Assembly (NCBI RefSeq): GCF_003121895.1
Contig: NZ_QEWW01000001.1
Coordinates: 682,001 to 746,000 of the forward strand
DNA length: 64,000 nucleotides
Reading direction: 5' to 3'
Origin: Ignatzschineria cameli
GTDB taxonomy: Bacteria; Pseudomonadota; Gammaproteobacteria; Cardiobacteriales; Wohlfahrtiimonadaceae
The notes under the pieces are model-generated. The model saw nothing but the letters and a program-made list of their open reading frames with translations, was not told where the DNA came from and searched no databases. Both the position numbers and the translations under genes were made by a program. Below, one piece after another: positions 9,043 through 18,282 of the stretch; the stretch's first letter is position 1, and every line of letters begins with the position of its first letter.

Positions 9043-10422
9043 ATGAAAATTTTGATTCTTGGTGCTGGGCAAGTAGGTTCTACGGTCGCTCATGTTTTAT
9101 CAAAAGAAGCGCAAAATGATATCACCATTATCGATAATCAATATGCCCCATTAGCAGCCCTAAAGGAACGCTATGATATTCGAACAATCCGCGGTAATGC
9201 AGCCTCGCCGATCTTATTAAAAGAGGCCGGTGCCGAAAACATGGATGTCATTATCGCTGTTACCTCTAGTGATGAGGTTAATATCGTTGCCTGTCAAATT
9301 GCCCATACTGTCTTTGGAATAAAATTAAAAGTTGCACGCGTTCGCTCGAGGGATTACGTTCGCCACGGTGACCTCTTTGGTAATAAACTCGATTCTACCT
9401 TCCATATCGATGTTGTAATTAGCCCTGAAATTCTCATCACCAACTATATAAAAAATATCATTGAGCTGCCCGGAGCGCTTGATGTTCTCCGATTTTCAAA
9501 AGGAGAGGCATTGATTGTCTCGATCGGTGTTGAAAAGAACTCTCAACTCTATGGCCGGCGCTTTGCCAAAATTAAACGTCGAACACGCCACCTCAATATC
9601 AATTATGTGGCGATCTACCGAGAAGGGAGTGAGTTTATCCCCAATGATGAGACAATTTTAGAAGAGGATGATGAGATCTATTTTCTCTGCGCACGATCCG
9701 ATGCCCGCGAGGTCATTGAGCTTTTTCAATCGAAACAGCGTATTGCTAAAAAGGTGACGATCGCCGGCGGTGGGAATATCGGCGCGGTTCTTGCAGAAGC
9801 ATTAGAATCTTATACGCATGTAAAATTGATCGAAGAGAATGCAGAACGGGCCAATGCACTCGCCTCTAAATTGAGTCGAAGCCTTATTCTTCATGGCGAT
9901 TGTACAGATGAGACCCTTCTCTTTGAGGAGAACATTGACAAGACCGATCTCTTCTGCGCCCTGACTAATGATGACCAAACAAATATCATGGCGGCAATGC
10001 TCGCTAAACGTCTCGGCGCTAAGTTTTCAATGGCATTGATCAATCGCTCCTCCTATCTTGAGATGATCGAAGAGGAGTCAAATATCGATCTTGCTTTCTC
10101 GCCACAACAGGTAACTTTGAGCACCTTATTAACCTATATTAGAAAAGGCGATATTGTTCAGGTATACTCTCTTAGATCAGGCGAATCAGAAGCGATGGAG
10201 ATTATTGCCCACGGTAATGCTGAAACCTCAAAAATCGTCGGTAAATCTTTGGAAGGGATACGTTGGCCCGAAAATGTCGTTGTCGCGGGACTTATCCGAA
10301 GAGGGAAAGTGATGAAAATTGAGCCCTCCATGTCTATTGAGCAGAATGATCATCTCATCTTATTTATCACGGACAAAGAGAGTATTCCAGAAGTGGAAGA
10401 TCTCTTTGAGTTAAGAAAATAG
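9043..10422 (+). CDS. trkA: Trk potassium uptake protein TrkA
   Basis: A 459-residue peripheral regulator of the Trk K+ uptake channel, the same size as E. coli TrkA (458). Two RCK-N/RCK-C repeats are visible. The first begins [12 protein letters not shown] (Rossmann GxGxxG, then the acidic IIDN); the second begins near residue 233 with [16 protein letters not shown] moved the start to the ATG at 9043 because the residues in the preceding open stretch do not belong to the Rossmann fold. The channel subunit trkH is not in the window. argG follows 32 bp later and may be read through. Confidence 0.94.
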   Translation: MKILILGAGQVGSTVAHVLSKEAQNDITIIDNQYAPLAALKERYDIRTIRGNAASPILLKEAGAENMDVIIAVTSSDEVNIVACQIAHTVFGIKLKVARVRSRDYVRHGDLFGNKLDSTFHIDVVISPEILITNYIKNIIELPGALDVLRFSKGEALIVSIGVEKNSQLYGRRFAKIKRRTRHLNINYVAIYREGSEFIPNDETILEEDDEIYFLCARSDAREVIELFQSKQRIAKKVTIAGGGNIGAVLAEALESYTHVKLIEENAERANALASKLSRSLILHGDCTDETLLFEENIDKTDLFCALTNDDQTNIMAAMLAKRLGAKFSMALINRSSYLEMIEEESNIDLAFSPQQVTLSTLLTYIRKGDIVQVYSLRSGESEAMEIIAHGNAETSKIVGKSLEGIRWPENVVVAGLIRRGKVMKIEPSMSIEQNDHLILFITDKESIPEVEDLFELRK

Positions 10423-10454
10423 TCAAAAACCCCAAAAGTCGACAGGAGACTATA

Positions 10455-11663
10455 ATGGAAAAAATTAATAAAGTGGTTCTCGCATATTCAGGCGGATTGG
10501 ACACTTCCGTAATCCTCAAATGGTTACAAGATGAATATAATTGCGAAGTCGTAACATTTACGGCAGATATTGGTCAAGGCGAAGAAGTTGAGCCGGCACG
10601 CGATAAAGCTAAAGCGCTTGGCGTTAAAGAGATCTATATCGATGACCTCCGCGAAGAATTTGCTCGCGACTTTATTTTTCCAATGTTCCGTGCAAATGCG
10701 ATCTATGAAGGCGAATACCTTCTTGGAACCTCGATTGCTCGCCCTTTAATTGCAAAGCGTTTAGTTGAAATTGCAAATGAGACCAATGCAGATGCAATCT
10801 CTCACGGAGCAACAGGTAAGGGGAATGACCAAGTTCGTTTCGAATTAGGTGCATATGCGCTTAAACCTGGTGTAAAAGTGATTGCGCCATGGCGTGAGTG
10901 GGATCTTATGTCACGTGAGAAATTACTCGACTATGCTGAAAAACACAATATTGAGATCGATCGCGGTGGTAAGAAATCACCCTACTCTATGGATGCAAAC
11001 TTGCTCCATATCTCCTATGAAGGATTGATGTTAGAAGATCCATGGACAGAGCCAGAAGCTGATATGTGGCGCTGGACAGTCTCTCCTGAAGAAGCTCCTG
11101 ATAAGCCAACCTATGTAGAGTTAACTTATCGTCACGGCGATATCGTTGCAATCGATGGTGTTGAAACTTCACCGGCAACAGTGATGGAGAAGCTCAACAA
11201 ACTCGCAGGTGAAAATGGTATCGGTCGTGTTGATATTGTAGAGAACCGCTATGTTGGAATGAAAGCTCGAGGTTGTTATGAAACACCTGCGGGTACAGTG
11301 ATGTTAAAAGCACATCGCGCGATTGAGTCTATTACTCTTGACCGTGAAGTTGCGCACCTTAAAGATGAGTTGATGCCTCGTTACGCAAGCCTGATCTATA
11401 ACGGTTACTGGTGGAGTCCTGAGCGTGAACTCTTACAGACAATGATTGATGAGTCACAAAAGTTTGTAAATGGTGTAGTTCGTGTAAAACTCTACAAAGG
11501 GAATGTAATTATCGTCGGTCGTAAATCTGACGATTCACTCTTTGATGAGAATATTGCAACATTTGAAGATGATGGTGGTGCATACGATCAGAAAGATGCT
11601 GGTGGTTTTATCAAACTCAATGCACTTCGCCTTCGTATCGCAGCGAGCAAAAATCGCCGTTAA
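10455..11663 (+). CDS. argG: Argininosuccinate synthase
   Basis: A 402-residue enzyme joining citrulline and aspartate with ATP in arginine synthesis. The N-terminal PP-loop [18 protein letters not shown] and the motifs [15 protein letters not shown] and [16 protein letters not shown] define the family. Length is that of the type I enzyme (about 400). It begins 32 bp after trkA with an AGGAG-type RBS (GACAGGAGACTATA). A strong terminator follows at 11734, so it is the last gene of its transcript. Confidence 0.97.
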   Translation: MEKINKVVLAYSGGLDTSVILKWLQDEYNCEVVTFTADIGQGEEVEPARDKAKALGVKEIYIDDLREEFARDFIFPMFRANAIYEGEYLLGTSIARPLIAKRLVEIANETNADAISHGATGKGNDQVRFELGAYALKPGVKVIAPWREWDLMSREKLLDYAEKHNIEIDRGGKKSPYSMDANLLHISYEGLMLEDPWTEPEADMWRWTVSPEEAPDKPTYVELTYRHGDIVAIDGVETSPATVMEKLNKLAGENGIGRVDIVENRYVGMKARGCYETPAGTVMLKAHRAIESITLDREVAHLKDELMPRYASLIYNGYWWSPERELLQTMIDESQKFVNGVVRVKLYKGNVIIVGRKSDDSLFDENIATFEDDGGAYDQKDAGGFIKLNALRLRIAASKNRR

Positions 11664-11733
11664 TCATCTCCTTCATCGATCGTTACCTGCATGCAGAAGT
11701 TATGATTGATGATTTAAAATAGTAGATTAAAAG

Positions 11734-11769
11734 GATCCTATAGTGACTAATCACGCTATAGGATTTTTA
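11734..11769 (+). terminator. Intrinsic terminator after argG
   Basis: ATCCTATAGTG pairs with CACGCTATAGGAT (small bulge) and the stem runs straight into TTTTTATTG. It lies about 70 nt after the argG stop and is a typical rho-independent terminator. Confidence 0.85.
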
Positions 11770-11821
11770 TTGTTTTGTTTATTACTATTGATTAAATAAT
11801 GAGACAACAGAAGCTGATGGA

Positions 11822-12090
11822 TTGCCGGATCTCACTATCATATCTTTCTATAAATCACGTGCCGGCAAATGACAATCACTTATCACCAAGGCACCAATCA
11901 ATGCTAATAGAATCTGTTGAGTTGCCGGAGCTCACTATCATATCTTTCTATAAATTACGTACCGGCAAATGGTAATCGCTTATCATCAATGCATCAATCA
12001 ATTCGAATAGAATCTCTTGAGTTGCCGGCGCTCTCTATCGTATCTTTCCATAAACCACGCGCCGACAGTTGATGATTCCCTATCGCCGGT
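11822..12090. repeat. Three 100-bp tandem repeats with internal TTGCCGG...CCGGCAA arms
   Basis: Units begin at 11822, 11922 and 12022, an exact 100-bp spacing. Each starts with TTGCCGG, runs through a near-identical CTCACTATCATATCTTTC core, and reaches CCGGCAA 33 nt after the first arm, giving a 7-bp inverted repeat around a 47-bp cassette. Units 1 and 2 stay closely alike over their whole 100 bp. Unit 3 is diverged (its right arm reads CCGACA) and fades after about 70 bp. The block sits in the convergent gap between argG and the siderophore-binding gene, outside any coding frame I can see. The function is unknown to me. Confidence 0.85.
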
Positions 12091-12223
12091 AAGTCATTAT
12101 CAATTTAAAAGTATGATCCCACCATCAGCAATATAACAGCCATCCCAATAGGCGGGCATGAAGTGGTTAAAAGAACAAAATGGTGGCTCTCGCCACTCTA
12201 CAGATCTTCTTAGTGTTGAAATA

Positions 12224-12249
12224 TAAAAAAACCACTACCGAAGTAGTGG
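12224..12249 (-). terminator. Intrinsic terminator of the siderophore-binding gene
   Basis: On the minus strand CCACTAC-TTCG-GTAGTGG forms a hairpin closed by a UUCG-type tetraloop and followed by TTTTTTT. It is 115 nt past the stop of the minus-strand gene. A small plus-strand hairpin (GTGGC/GCCAC) at 12183-12196 lies nearby. Confidence 0.88.
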
Positions 12250-12364
12250 CAAAGTTTTATAAAGGAAATACTTTATAAGATGGATTCTTAAGTGCAATTG
12301 ACCTCAATATCGATCTTGCATACTATTTCGATTGATACTTATCTATCTAGTACTTATCAATCAA

Positions 12365-13354
12365 TTACTGATCAATTGCTTCAGCAATATCATCAATCAT
12401 CTGGTTAGTTGATTTGAAGCCACCGCCTGAAAGATACCAAACGTTAGGATCAAGGTAGACAATCTTGCCATTTTTATAAGCATTTGTGTTTTTCACTAGA
12501 TCATTCTCAACAACCTCTTTAGCCCCAGTATTACCATTGCCGGCAATTACTGCGCTACGATCCACAATAAAGAGATAATCAGGATTAAGATCCATCACAT
12601 ATTCAAATGATGCTGTCTGACCATGACGTGATTGCTTAATTGTGCTATCAGCTGGTTTAATTCCTAAGACATCATGAATAATCCCGAAACGAGAACCTGG
12701 ACCATATGCACTAATTTTGCCATCATTAACTAAGAGAATCAGACCTGTTTCATCCATCTGATCAGTCTTCTCACGCACTTTTGTGATCTTCTCATTAAGC
12801 AGTGCAATCTCTTTCTCTACATCCGCTTCACGACCATAGATTTCACCTAAAACACGAATATTACGCTCTGTAGAACCCATAATATCATTATCATCGACCG
12901 AGAGATTGATCGTCGGTGCAATCTCAGAGAACTGCTCATAAAGCGGTGCTTGACGGATTGCAATAATAATTAAATCTGGTTTTGCGGCATGAATTGCTTC
13001 AAAATTTGGCTCTTTTAGTGTTCCAAAGTTTTGATATTTATCAGCACTATAATCGTTAAGATAGCTAGGAAGATTCGCTTTTGGCAGACCGATGATATCA
13101 ATATCTAAAGACTCTAATGTATCTAATGCCCCAAAATCGAAAGCAACCACCTTCTCAGGCGCAAAAGGAACAACCGTTTCACCTGAATCATGTTTAACAG
13201 TGATACGCTTCGACTCCGCTGCGGTACTATTTGTCTGCTCTTTAGCAGGAGCTTCTACTGTTTTTGCCGGCGCTGCTTTCTCTTCGCCACAAGCTGCTAA
13301 CACTAAAGTTAGTGCCGATACTAAAACAACCTTCTTAAACGATTTGGACTTCAT
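12365..13354 (-). CDS. Siderophore ABC transporter substrate-binding lipoprotein
   Basis: A 329-residue lipoprotein of the periplasmic-binding family that captures ferric siderophores (FatB/CeuE/VctP/YclQ type). The signal peptide ends in the lipobox LAAC (Cys 22), followed by an Ala/Lys/Glu-rich linker to about residue 48. The body has VVAFDFGALDTLESLDIDII, PDLIII and a late NPDYLFIVDR, all family landmarks. AAGGAG precedes the ATG by 6 nt. The cognate permeases and ATPase lie upstream on the same strand, but a terminator (13631-13657) and a Fur-like site (13602-13620) intervene, so it probably has its own iron-controlled promoter. The siderophore cannot be named from sequence. Confidence 0.92.
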   Translation of the reverse strand: MKSKSFKKVVLVSALTLVLAACGEEKAAPAKTVEAPAKEQTNSTAAESKRITVKHDSGETVVPFAPEKVVAFDFGALDTLESLDIDIIGLPKANLPSYLNDYSADKYQNFGTLKEPNFEAIHAAKPDLIIIAIRQAPLYEQFSEIAPTINLSVDDNDIMGSTERNIRVLGEIYGREADVEKEIALLNEKITKVREKTDQMDETGLILLVNDGKISAYGPGSRFGIIHDVLGIKPADSTIKQSRHGQTASFEYVMDLNPDYLFIVDRSAVIAGNGNTGAKEVVENDLVKNTNAYKNGKIVYLDPNVWYLSGGGFKSTNQMIDDIAEAIDQ

Positions 13355-13601
13355 TTTTACTCCTTAAATTTGGACTTTTACTATTTCGATTAACTATTAA
13401 CTGTTTCAATTAACTACTTCGATTGACTATTTCGGTCAATGATCGAATTCACTCAATAAAACTCGATAGAACTCGATAAAATTTAGCTACTATTTTCAAG
13501 ATATTAGATGATCGTACTCATAAAACAGAAAATAAGATAACCTTCGTATCCTTTTACATTGTCATCTAGCAAAGATTCTTTAATAGGAGCGATTCAACAA
13601 T

Positions 13602-13620
13602 ATAATTGATAATCATTCAC
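13602..13620 (-). promoter_or_regulatory. Fur-like box upstream of the binding-protein gene
   Basis: Contains TGATAATCATT, an 11-base match to the centre of the Fur 19-mer consensus. It lies about 250 bp upstream of the start at 13354 and just past the terminator of the permease operon, where a promoter for the binding protein is expected. This is a consensus match by eye. Confidence 0.6.
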
Positions 13621-13630
13621 ATCATCATAC

Positions 13631-13657
13631 TTTAAAAAAAGAGAATTTGCTCTCTTT
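13631..13657 (-). terminator. Terminator after the siderophore permease operon
   Basis: On the minus strand AAAGAGA and TCTCTTT form a 7-bp stem around a 6-nt loop, followed by further T residues (seven in total at the 3' side). It lies about 125 nt after the ATPase stop and separates the operon from the binding-protein gene. Confidence 0.65.
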
Positions 13658-13745
13658 ATTCTATAATCTCTTCTAAATATCCCGATTAACTCTCTCTTTT
13701 GATGATGCCGACAGCAAGATACCGGCCCGATTGATCCTCTTATGG

Positions 13746-13764
13746 TCCCTTGATAATCATTGTG
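13746..13764. promoter_or_regulatory. Second Fur-like box, just downstream of the ATPase gene
   Basis: A second TGATAATCATT at 13751-13761, again matching the Fur consensus centre. It lies 16 nt past the ATPase stop codon and before the operon terminator, so its role is less obvious than that of the other boxes. It could serve an additional promoter for the binding protein. Confidence 0.45.
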
Positions 13765-13779
13765 ATCGCTCTACATGTA

Positions 13780-14538
13780 TTATGAGAAATAGACGCAGAT
13801 GCGCTGATCATTGATCGTTTGAATTGGAATCTCCATATCATAGATCTCACGCAAAATATTGGTATCAATAATCTTCTCTGTGGCCCCTTCATGCACTAAT
13901 GCCCCACCCTTAAGTGAGATGATGTAATCAGAGTAACAGGAGGCAAAATTGATATCATGAATCACTATCACAATTGTCTTATTTTTCTCTGCAACAAGCT
14001 TACGCAATACCTGCATAATCTCTACAGAGTGCTTCATATCAAGATTATTAAGCGGCTCATCTAAGAAGATGATATCGGTATTTTGCGCAATAACCATCGC
14101 TATAAATGCACATTGACGCTGCCCACCACTAAGCTCAGAGACATACTTGTTCTCTAGATCTGTTAATCCCATATAGGCAATCGCTTCATCGATCAATGCA
14201 TCATCTTCTGCAGTCAAGCGCCCTTTGCTATGGGGAAAACGACCAAACGCAACGAGCTCGCGAACCGTGATTCGTAAATTAAGATGATTTGCCTGCTTAA
14301 GAATAGAGATCTTTTTCGCTAATTCATCACTCTTCCAATCACTAATAAGACGATCATCAATCTTGATAGAACCCGCATCAGGATCGATCAAGCGACTCAT
14401 CATTCCAAGAAGTGTACTCTTCCCTGCTCCATTAGGCCCGATCAACGATGTCACCTTATTTTTAGGGATCGTAATAGAGACATCATCTACAACTTTACGC
14501 TGTCCAAATAATTTTGAAACACCTTCTACGACAACCAT
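13780..14538 (-). CDS. Iron-siderophore ABC transporter ATP-binding protein
   Basis: A 252-residue FepC/CeuD/YclP-type ATPase that powers ferric-siderophore import. Walker A (GPNGAGKSTLLG, about residues 34-45), Q-loop (ILKQAN), signature LSGGQRQ (about 138-144), Walker B (IIFLDEPLNNLD) and the switch His (IVIHD) are all intact. The ATG directly follows the permease stop (TAA-ATG). Four genes in total make the importer: two permeases, this ATPase, and the separately transcribed binding protein. Confidence 0.94.
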   Translation of the reverse strand: MVVVEGVSKLFGQRKVVDDVSITIPKNKVTSLIGPNGAGKSTLLGMMSRLIDPDAGSIKIDDRLISDWKSDELAKKISILKQANHLNLRITVRELVAFGRFPHSKGRLTAEDDALIDEAIAYMGLTDLENKYVSELSGGQRQCAFIAMVIAQNTDIIFLDEPLNNLDMKHSVEIMQVLRKLVAEKNKTIVIVIHDINFASCYSDYIISLKGGALVHEGATEKIIDTNILREIYDMEIPIQTINDQRICVYFS

Positions 14539-15513
14539 TTATTTGCTCCCCCTTAAAAGTAGATAGATAAAATAGAGCCCACCAATAAAATTGATAATCA
14601 CACTCAACGTTGTTGAGAATGAGAAGACTCTCTCCACCAACATCTGCCCAAATGCCAGGGCGATAATACTGACTAACACTGTTCCTATCAATAAAACAGA
14701 ATGACGATAGGTCTTAAAAATCTCATAACTAAGATTGGCAACGAGTAATCCTAAAAAGGTAATCGGGCCAATCAATGCTGTTGAAACAGCAGTCAAAATA
14801 GAGACAACAATCAATGTTATCATCACCACTTTGCGATAAGAGATCCCCAAATTAACCGATTGGTCACGCCCTAATGAGAGGACGTCGAGATATTTAATCA
14901 TCGGCAGATAGAGAATCATCGTTATCCCAATAATTCCTAATGCCCACCAGATTAGCTTCACTTGAACATTATTAAAGCTGGCAAACATCTTATCTTGTAC
15001 TAAGAAAAACTCATTCGGATCTATCAATACCTGCATAAAAGTGGAAAGACTCTGAAAGAGAGCACCTAAAACAATACCTATAAGGAGCAGGAAGAAGACA
15101 GAACGCCCATCTTTACCCAACAAAAGCTTAAATAGAAGCATCGAAAAGGTCACTAAAGCCAATACAGAGAGAAGAAAGAGCCACTCATTGCTAATCATGG
15201 CAAAATTTTTTCCCCCTAAGAAGTAGACCAAAACAGTCTGAACTAAAAGATAGAGAGAATCTAACCCCATAATGCTCGGCGTTAAGATGCGATTATGGGT
15301 CACTGTCTGAAAGATCACCGTTGAAAATGCAATAGCACTACCGGCGATCACCATTGCTAATAACTTATACCCTCTTCTTGGCAAAACATAGTCCCAATTG
15401 ACTCCTAATTGATAGAAGAGAAAAAGGGCTGAACTAGCAGCGGCTAAGACCATCAGCAGTACCAATTTCACTCTGATACTCATCGCTTTCCCATTTATCA
15501 AACTTAGACTCAT
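14539..15513 (-). CDS. Iron-siderophore ABC transporter permease (second subunit)
   Basis: A 324-residue FecCD/BtuC-family permease of the FatC/CeuC/YclO branch with about nine helices. The late GPITFLGLLVANLSYEIF is the conserved cytoplasmic coupling region. It overlaps the upstream permease by 4 bp (ATGA), so it is translationally coupled. An internal ATG at residue 11 (position 15483) is an alternative start, because the first ten residues are outside the usual family range. Confidence 0.9.
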   Translation of the reverse strand: MSLSLINGKAMSIRVKLVLLMVLAAASSALFLFYQLGVNWDYVLPRRGYKLLAMVIAGSAIAFSTVIFQTVTHNRILTPSIMGLDSLYLLVQTVLVYFLGGKNFAMISNEWLFLLSVLALVTFSMLLFKLLLGKDGRSVFFLLLIGIVLGALFQSLSTFMQVLIDPNEFFLVQDKMFASFNNVQVKLIWWALGIIGITMILYLPMIKYLDVLSLGRDQSVNLGISYRKVVMITLIVVSILTAVSTALIGPITFLGLLVANLSYEIFKTYRHSVLLIGTVLVSIIALAFGQMLVERVFSFSTTLSVIINFIGGLYFIYLLLRGSK

Positions 15514-16460
15514 GCCTGCCCTACCTTTTTAAAGAGCAGCCAGATAAAGAGAAGGCTTCCTAAAATACCGATTGTGACACTGATTGGGATCTCATAGGGA
15601 TAGATAACAATTCGCCCTAAAATATCGCAAGCTAATACAATAATAGCCCCTAAAAGGGCAGTGTATGGCAATGTTGCACGGATATTATCTCCTTTATAGA
15701 GGGAGATAATATTGGGAACGATCAGACCTAAAAAGGGAATCATTCCTACAGTTAAAATTACAGAAGCGGTTGTCATCGCAACAATCGCTAAGCCAATATT
15801 GACGACTTGCTGATACTTTAACCCCAAATTTTTGGAGAAATCTTCCCCTAAGCCGGCAATAGAAAATTGATGCGCATAAAGATAAGCAATAATCATCAAC
15901 GGAATAGAGATATAGATCAATTCATAACGACCTGACATCACCATGGAGAAATCCCCAAGTAACCAAGAAGCTAGGTTTTGAATAAGGTCATGCTTATAAG
16001 CGATAAAGGTGGAGATCGAACCAATAATCCCCCCAAACATCAATCCTACAAGCGGAACAAAGACAACATCTTTATAGCGAATTCGATTGAGAATTTTCAT
16101 AAAGAGAAAAGTCCCAAGTAACGCAAAAAGAAAGGCCAACCCCATCTTTACAAGAGGGGAAGCACCGGCAAAGAGCAAAATTGCTACCAAAATCCCTAAG
16201 CGTGCAGATTCCATTGTGCCGGCAGTTGTCGGAGAGACAAATGCATTCTGGCTCAATTTTTGCATGATAAGACCGCTGATTGAGAGGCTCGCCCCGGCAA
16301 TCAAAATAGTTATAAGTCTCGGAATACGACTAATTAATATGGTCTGTTTCTGAGCATCTGTTAGATTAAATAGGTCATTCACCGATATATTTATCACCCC
16401 TACAAAGAGGGAGATCGCTGATAATACAATGAGAATGAGAACCCAATACTGTATTCTCAT
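15510..16460 (-). CDS. Iron-siderophore ABC transporter permease (first subunit)
   Basis: A 316-residue FecCD-family permease, FatD/CeuB/YclN branch, and the first gene of the importer operon. The motifs ISRIPRLITILIAGASLSIS near the N terminus and GMIPFLGLIVPNIISLYKGDN before the last helices are those of BtuC-type permeases. A Fur-like box lies about 75 bp upstream, so expression should rise in low iron. Together with the neighbouring permease it forms a heterodimeric pore. Confidence 0.92.
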   Translation of the reverse strand: MRIQYWVLILIVLSAISLFVGVINISVNDLFNLTDAQKQTILISRIPRLITILIAGASLSISGLIMQKLSQNAFVSPTTAGTMESARLGILVAILLFAGASPLVKMGLAFLFALLGTFLFMKILNRIRYKDVVFVPLVGLMFGGIIGSISTFIAYKHDLIQNLASWLLGDFSMVMSGRYELIYISIPLMIIAYLYAHQFSIAGLGEDFSKNLGLKYQQVVNIGLAIVAMTTASVILTVGMIPFLGLIVPNIISLYKGDNIRATLPYTALLGAIIVLACDILGRIVIYPYEIPISVTIGILGSLLFIWLLFKKVGQA

Positions 16461-16533
16461 ATATAAAACAACTTGTCCTTTTACAAATGAATTCTGTTAA
16501 ACAAACTCTTTCAAATGAAATATGCACTCGAAT

Positions 16534-16552
16534 GATAATGATTACTATTTTA
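16534..16552 (-). promoter_or_regulatory. Fur-like box upstream of the siderophore permease operon
   Basis: GATAATGATTACTATTTTA matches the left half of the Fur consensus at nine consecutive positions (GATAATGAT), with a weaker right half. It is about 75 bp before the first permease start codon, the right distance to overlap a promoter. Confidence 0.65.
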
Positions 16553-16693
16553 CAGTATATTTATACTTTTCATAGCTTCATTAAAGAATTTAAATAGGTT
16601 TGTCTAATAATTAGCTAGATCTAAGGACTCACATCAAGAGAGAAGATGAAAGCGAAAAGCTAAAAATGGTAACGATAGAAGATCCCTCCATAT

Positions 16694-16728
16694 AAGAAGA
16701 CCCTATCATTCATTGATAGGGTCTTCTC
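16694..16728 (-). terminator. Bidirectional-looking terminator hairpin after the aldehyde dehydrogenase
   Basis: GAAGACCCTATCA (16696-16708) and TGATAGGGTCTTC (16714-16726) form a perfect 13-bp stem with a 5-nt loop. The flanks are only modestly T-rich on either strand. The minus-strand dehydrogenase ends about 70 bp away, so this is its likely terminator. It also shields the divergently oriented Fur-controlled promoter region on the left. Confidence 0.65.
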
Positions 16729-16794
16729 AATTGATTATTAGAGAGATTCTACTCTAATAAAGATTCTAACTTCAAAAGGCTTAGTCACAAAGGC

Positions 16795-18282
16795 TTAGTA
16801 GAAACCGGTCAACTTCTCATTAAAGCTGATGTAGATATTTTTCTTCTGTGTATAAGCATCTAAAATCATCTTATGAGTTTCTCGCCCGATACCTGACTTC
16901 TTATAACCTCCAAAGGGAGAGTGCGCCGGTAACTCATTATAGGTGTTAACCCACATACGCCCTGTTCGAACCGCTTTCGCAACACGGAAAGCTCTATTAA
17001 TATCTCGAGTCCAAACGGCACCGCCTAATCCATACTCTGAGTCATTAGCGAGTTTAATCACCTCTTCTTCACTATCAAAAGGAAGAATCGCAACAACCGG
17101 ACCAAAGACCTCTTCTTTCTCAATGCGCATATTGGGCTTAACATCTACAATCGCTGTTGGGCAGAGAAAAGCTCCCTGCTCAGAAGCACGTTGCCCACCA
17201 GTTAAAACACGAGCGCCCTCCTCTTTAGCGATCTCAACATAACCTAAAATCTGCTTGAGCTGCTTCTCATTAATCTGCGCACCCATCTGTGTATTAGGAT
17301 CGAGAGGGTCGCCCACACGAACACTCTCAAACTTCTCTTTCAATTTCTCAAGGAATTGATCATAGATAGAACGCTGAATAAAGAGACGAGAACCGGCACA
17401 GCAGACTTGCCCTTGATTAAAAAGAATTCCCATCAATGCACCATCAATAGCTTTATCAATCTGTGCATCTTCGAAGATAATATTTGCCGACTTTCCGCCA
17501 AGCTCTAGTGTTGCCGGGATCAGTTTATCAGCAGCTGCCCGTGCAACGTTGTACCCAACACCTGTTGAACCAGTGAAGGCAAATTTACTAAAACCTTCAT
17601 GCTCTAAAATATGATTCCCAGTTGTAGAACCGCCACCAGTTAAAATACTAACAACACCCTTAGGTAAGACTTCATTAAGAATACGTCCTAGTTCAAGCAC
17701 GGTGATTGAAGTATCACTCGAAGGCTTAATAACAATACAGTTTCCGGCAGCTAATGCGGGTGCAATTTTCCACGCGCCCATCAAGAGCGGGAAGTTCCAA
17801 GGAATAATCTGCCCGACAACCCCGATCGGTTCACTCAGTACAATACTTAAACTATCTTGATTGATAAGGTTCGCTTCATCACTTTCTGCACGAATAACAC
17901 CAGCAAAATAGCGGAAATGGTCGATCGCTAATGGGACATCCACATTTAATGTCTCCCGTATCGGCTTACCATTATCGAGCGTTTCTAATGTCGCAAAACG
18001 TTCTAACTCAGCCTCTAGACGATCCGCAATCTCTAATAGATATTTAGCTCGTTCTTGAGGCGAGGTTTGACTCCATGTATCAAATGCAGCCCATGCTGCC
18101 TTTACAGCACGATCAACATCCTCTTTCTCAGCGACAGCAATCTCTGTCAACTTCTCACCTGTTGCGGGATTGTGACTCTCTAAGGTTTTACCTTGCGCAC
18201 CATCAACCCACTCACCATCAATTAAGAGCTGGTAAGCACTCTGTGGACGCAAATCACCATTAATATCAGATAACATTTTCAT
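16795..18282 (-). CDS. NAD-dependent aldehyde dehydrogenase (AldB/ExaC-like)
   Basis: A 495-residue ALDH-superfamily enzyme oxidising an aldehyde to the acid. Visible are the cofactor-binding IIPWNFPLLMGAWKIAPALA, the glycine motif FTGSTGVG, the general-base Glu in LELGGKSA, and the catalytic Cys in GQVCCAGSRL. The C-terminal SPFGGYKKSGIGRETHK is also typical. The final residues (KLTGFY) resemble the AldB/ExaC acetaldehyde dehydrogenase branch, so acetaldehyde is a plausible substrate, but that is inference. AAGGAG is 8 nt before the ATG at 18282; a second ATG two codons in is possible. No co-transcribed neighbour is evident. Confidence 0.93.
   Translation of the reverse strand: MKMLSDINGDLRPQSAYQLLIDGEWVDGAQGKTLESHNPATGEKLTEIAVAEKEDVDRAVKAAWAAFDTWSQTSPQERAKYLLEIADRLEAELERFATLETLDNGKPIRETLNVDVPLAIDHFRYFAGVIRAESDEANLINQDSLSIVLSEPIGVVGQIIPWNFPLLMGAWKIAPALAAGNCIVIKPSSDTSITVLELGRILNEVLPKGVVSILTGGGSTTGNHILEHEGFSKFAFTGSTGVGYNVARAAADKLIPATLELGGKSANIIFEDAQIDKAIDGALMGILFNQGQVCCAGSRLFIQRSIYDQFLEKLKEKFESVRVGDPLDPNTQMGAQINEKQLKQILGYVEIAKEEGARVLTGGQRASEQGAFLCPTAIVDVKPNMRIEKEEVFGPVVAILPFDSEEEVIKLANDSEYGLGGAVWTRDINRAFRVAKAVRTGRMWVNTYNELPAHSPFGGYKKSGIGRETHKMILDAYTQKKNIYISFNEKLTGFY

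Noticed and set aside
12158-12226. 22-codon frame MKWLKEQNGGSRHSTDLLSV... next to the 100-bp repeats
   Set aside because: Faintly like the N terminus of some metallopeptidases but too short, without SD, and ending in a hairpin/terminator region; could be a remnant but cannot be supported.
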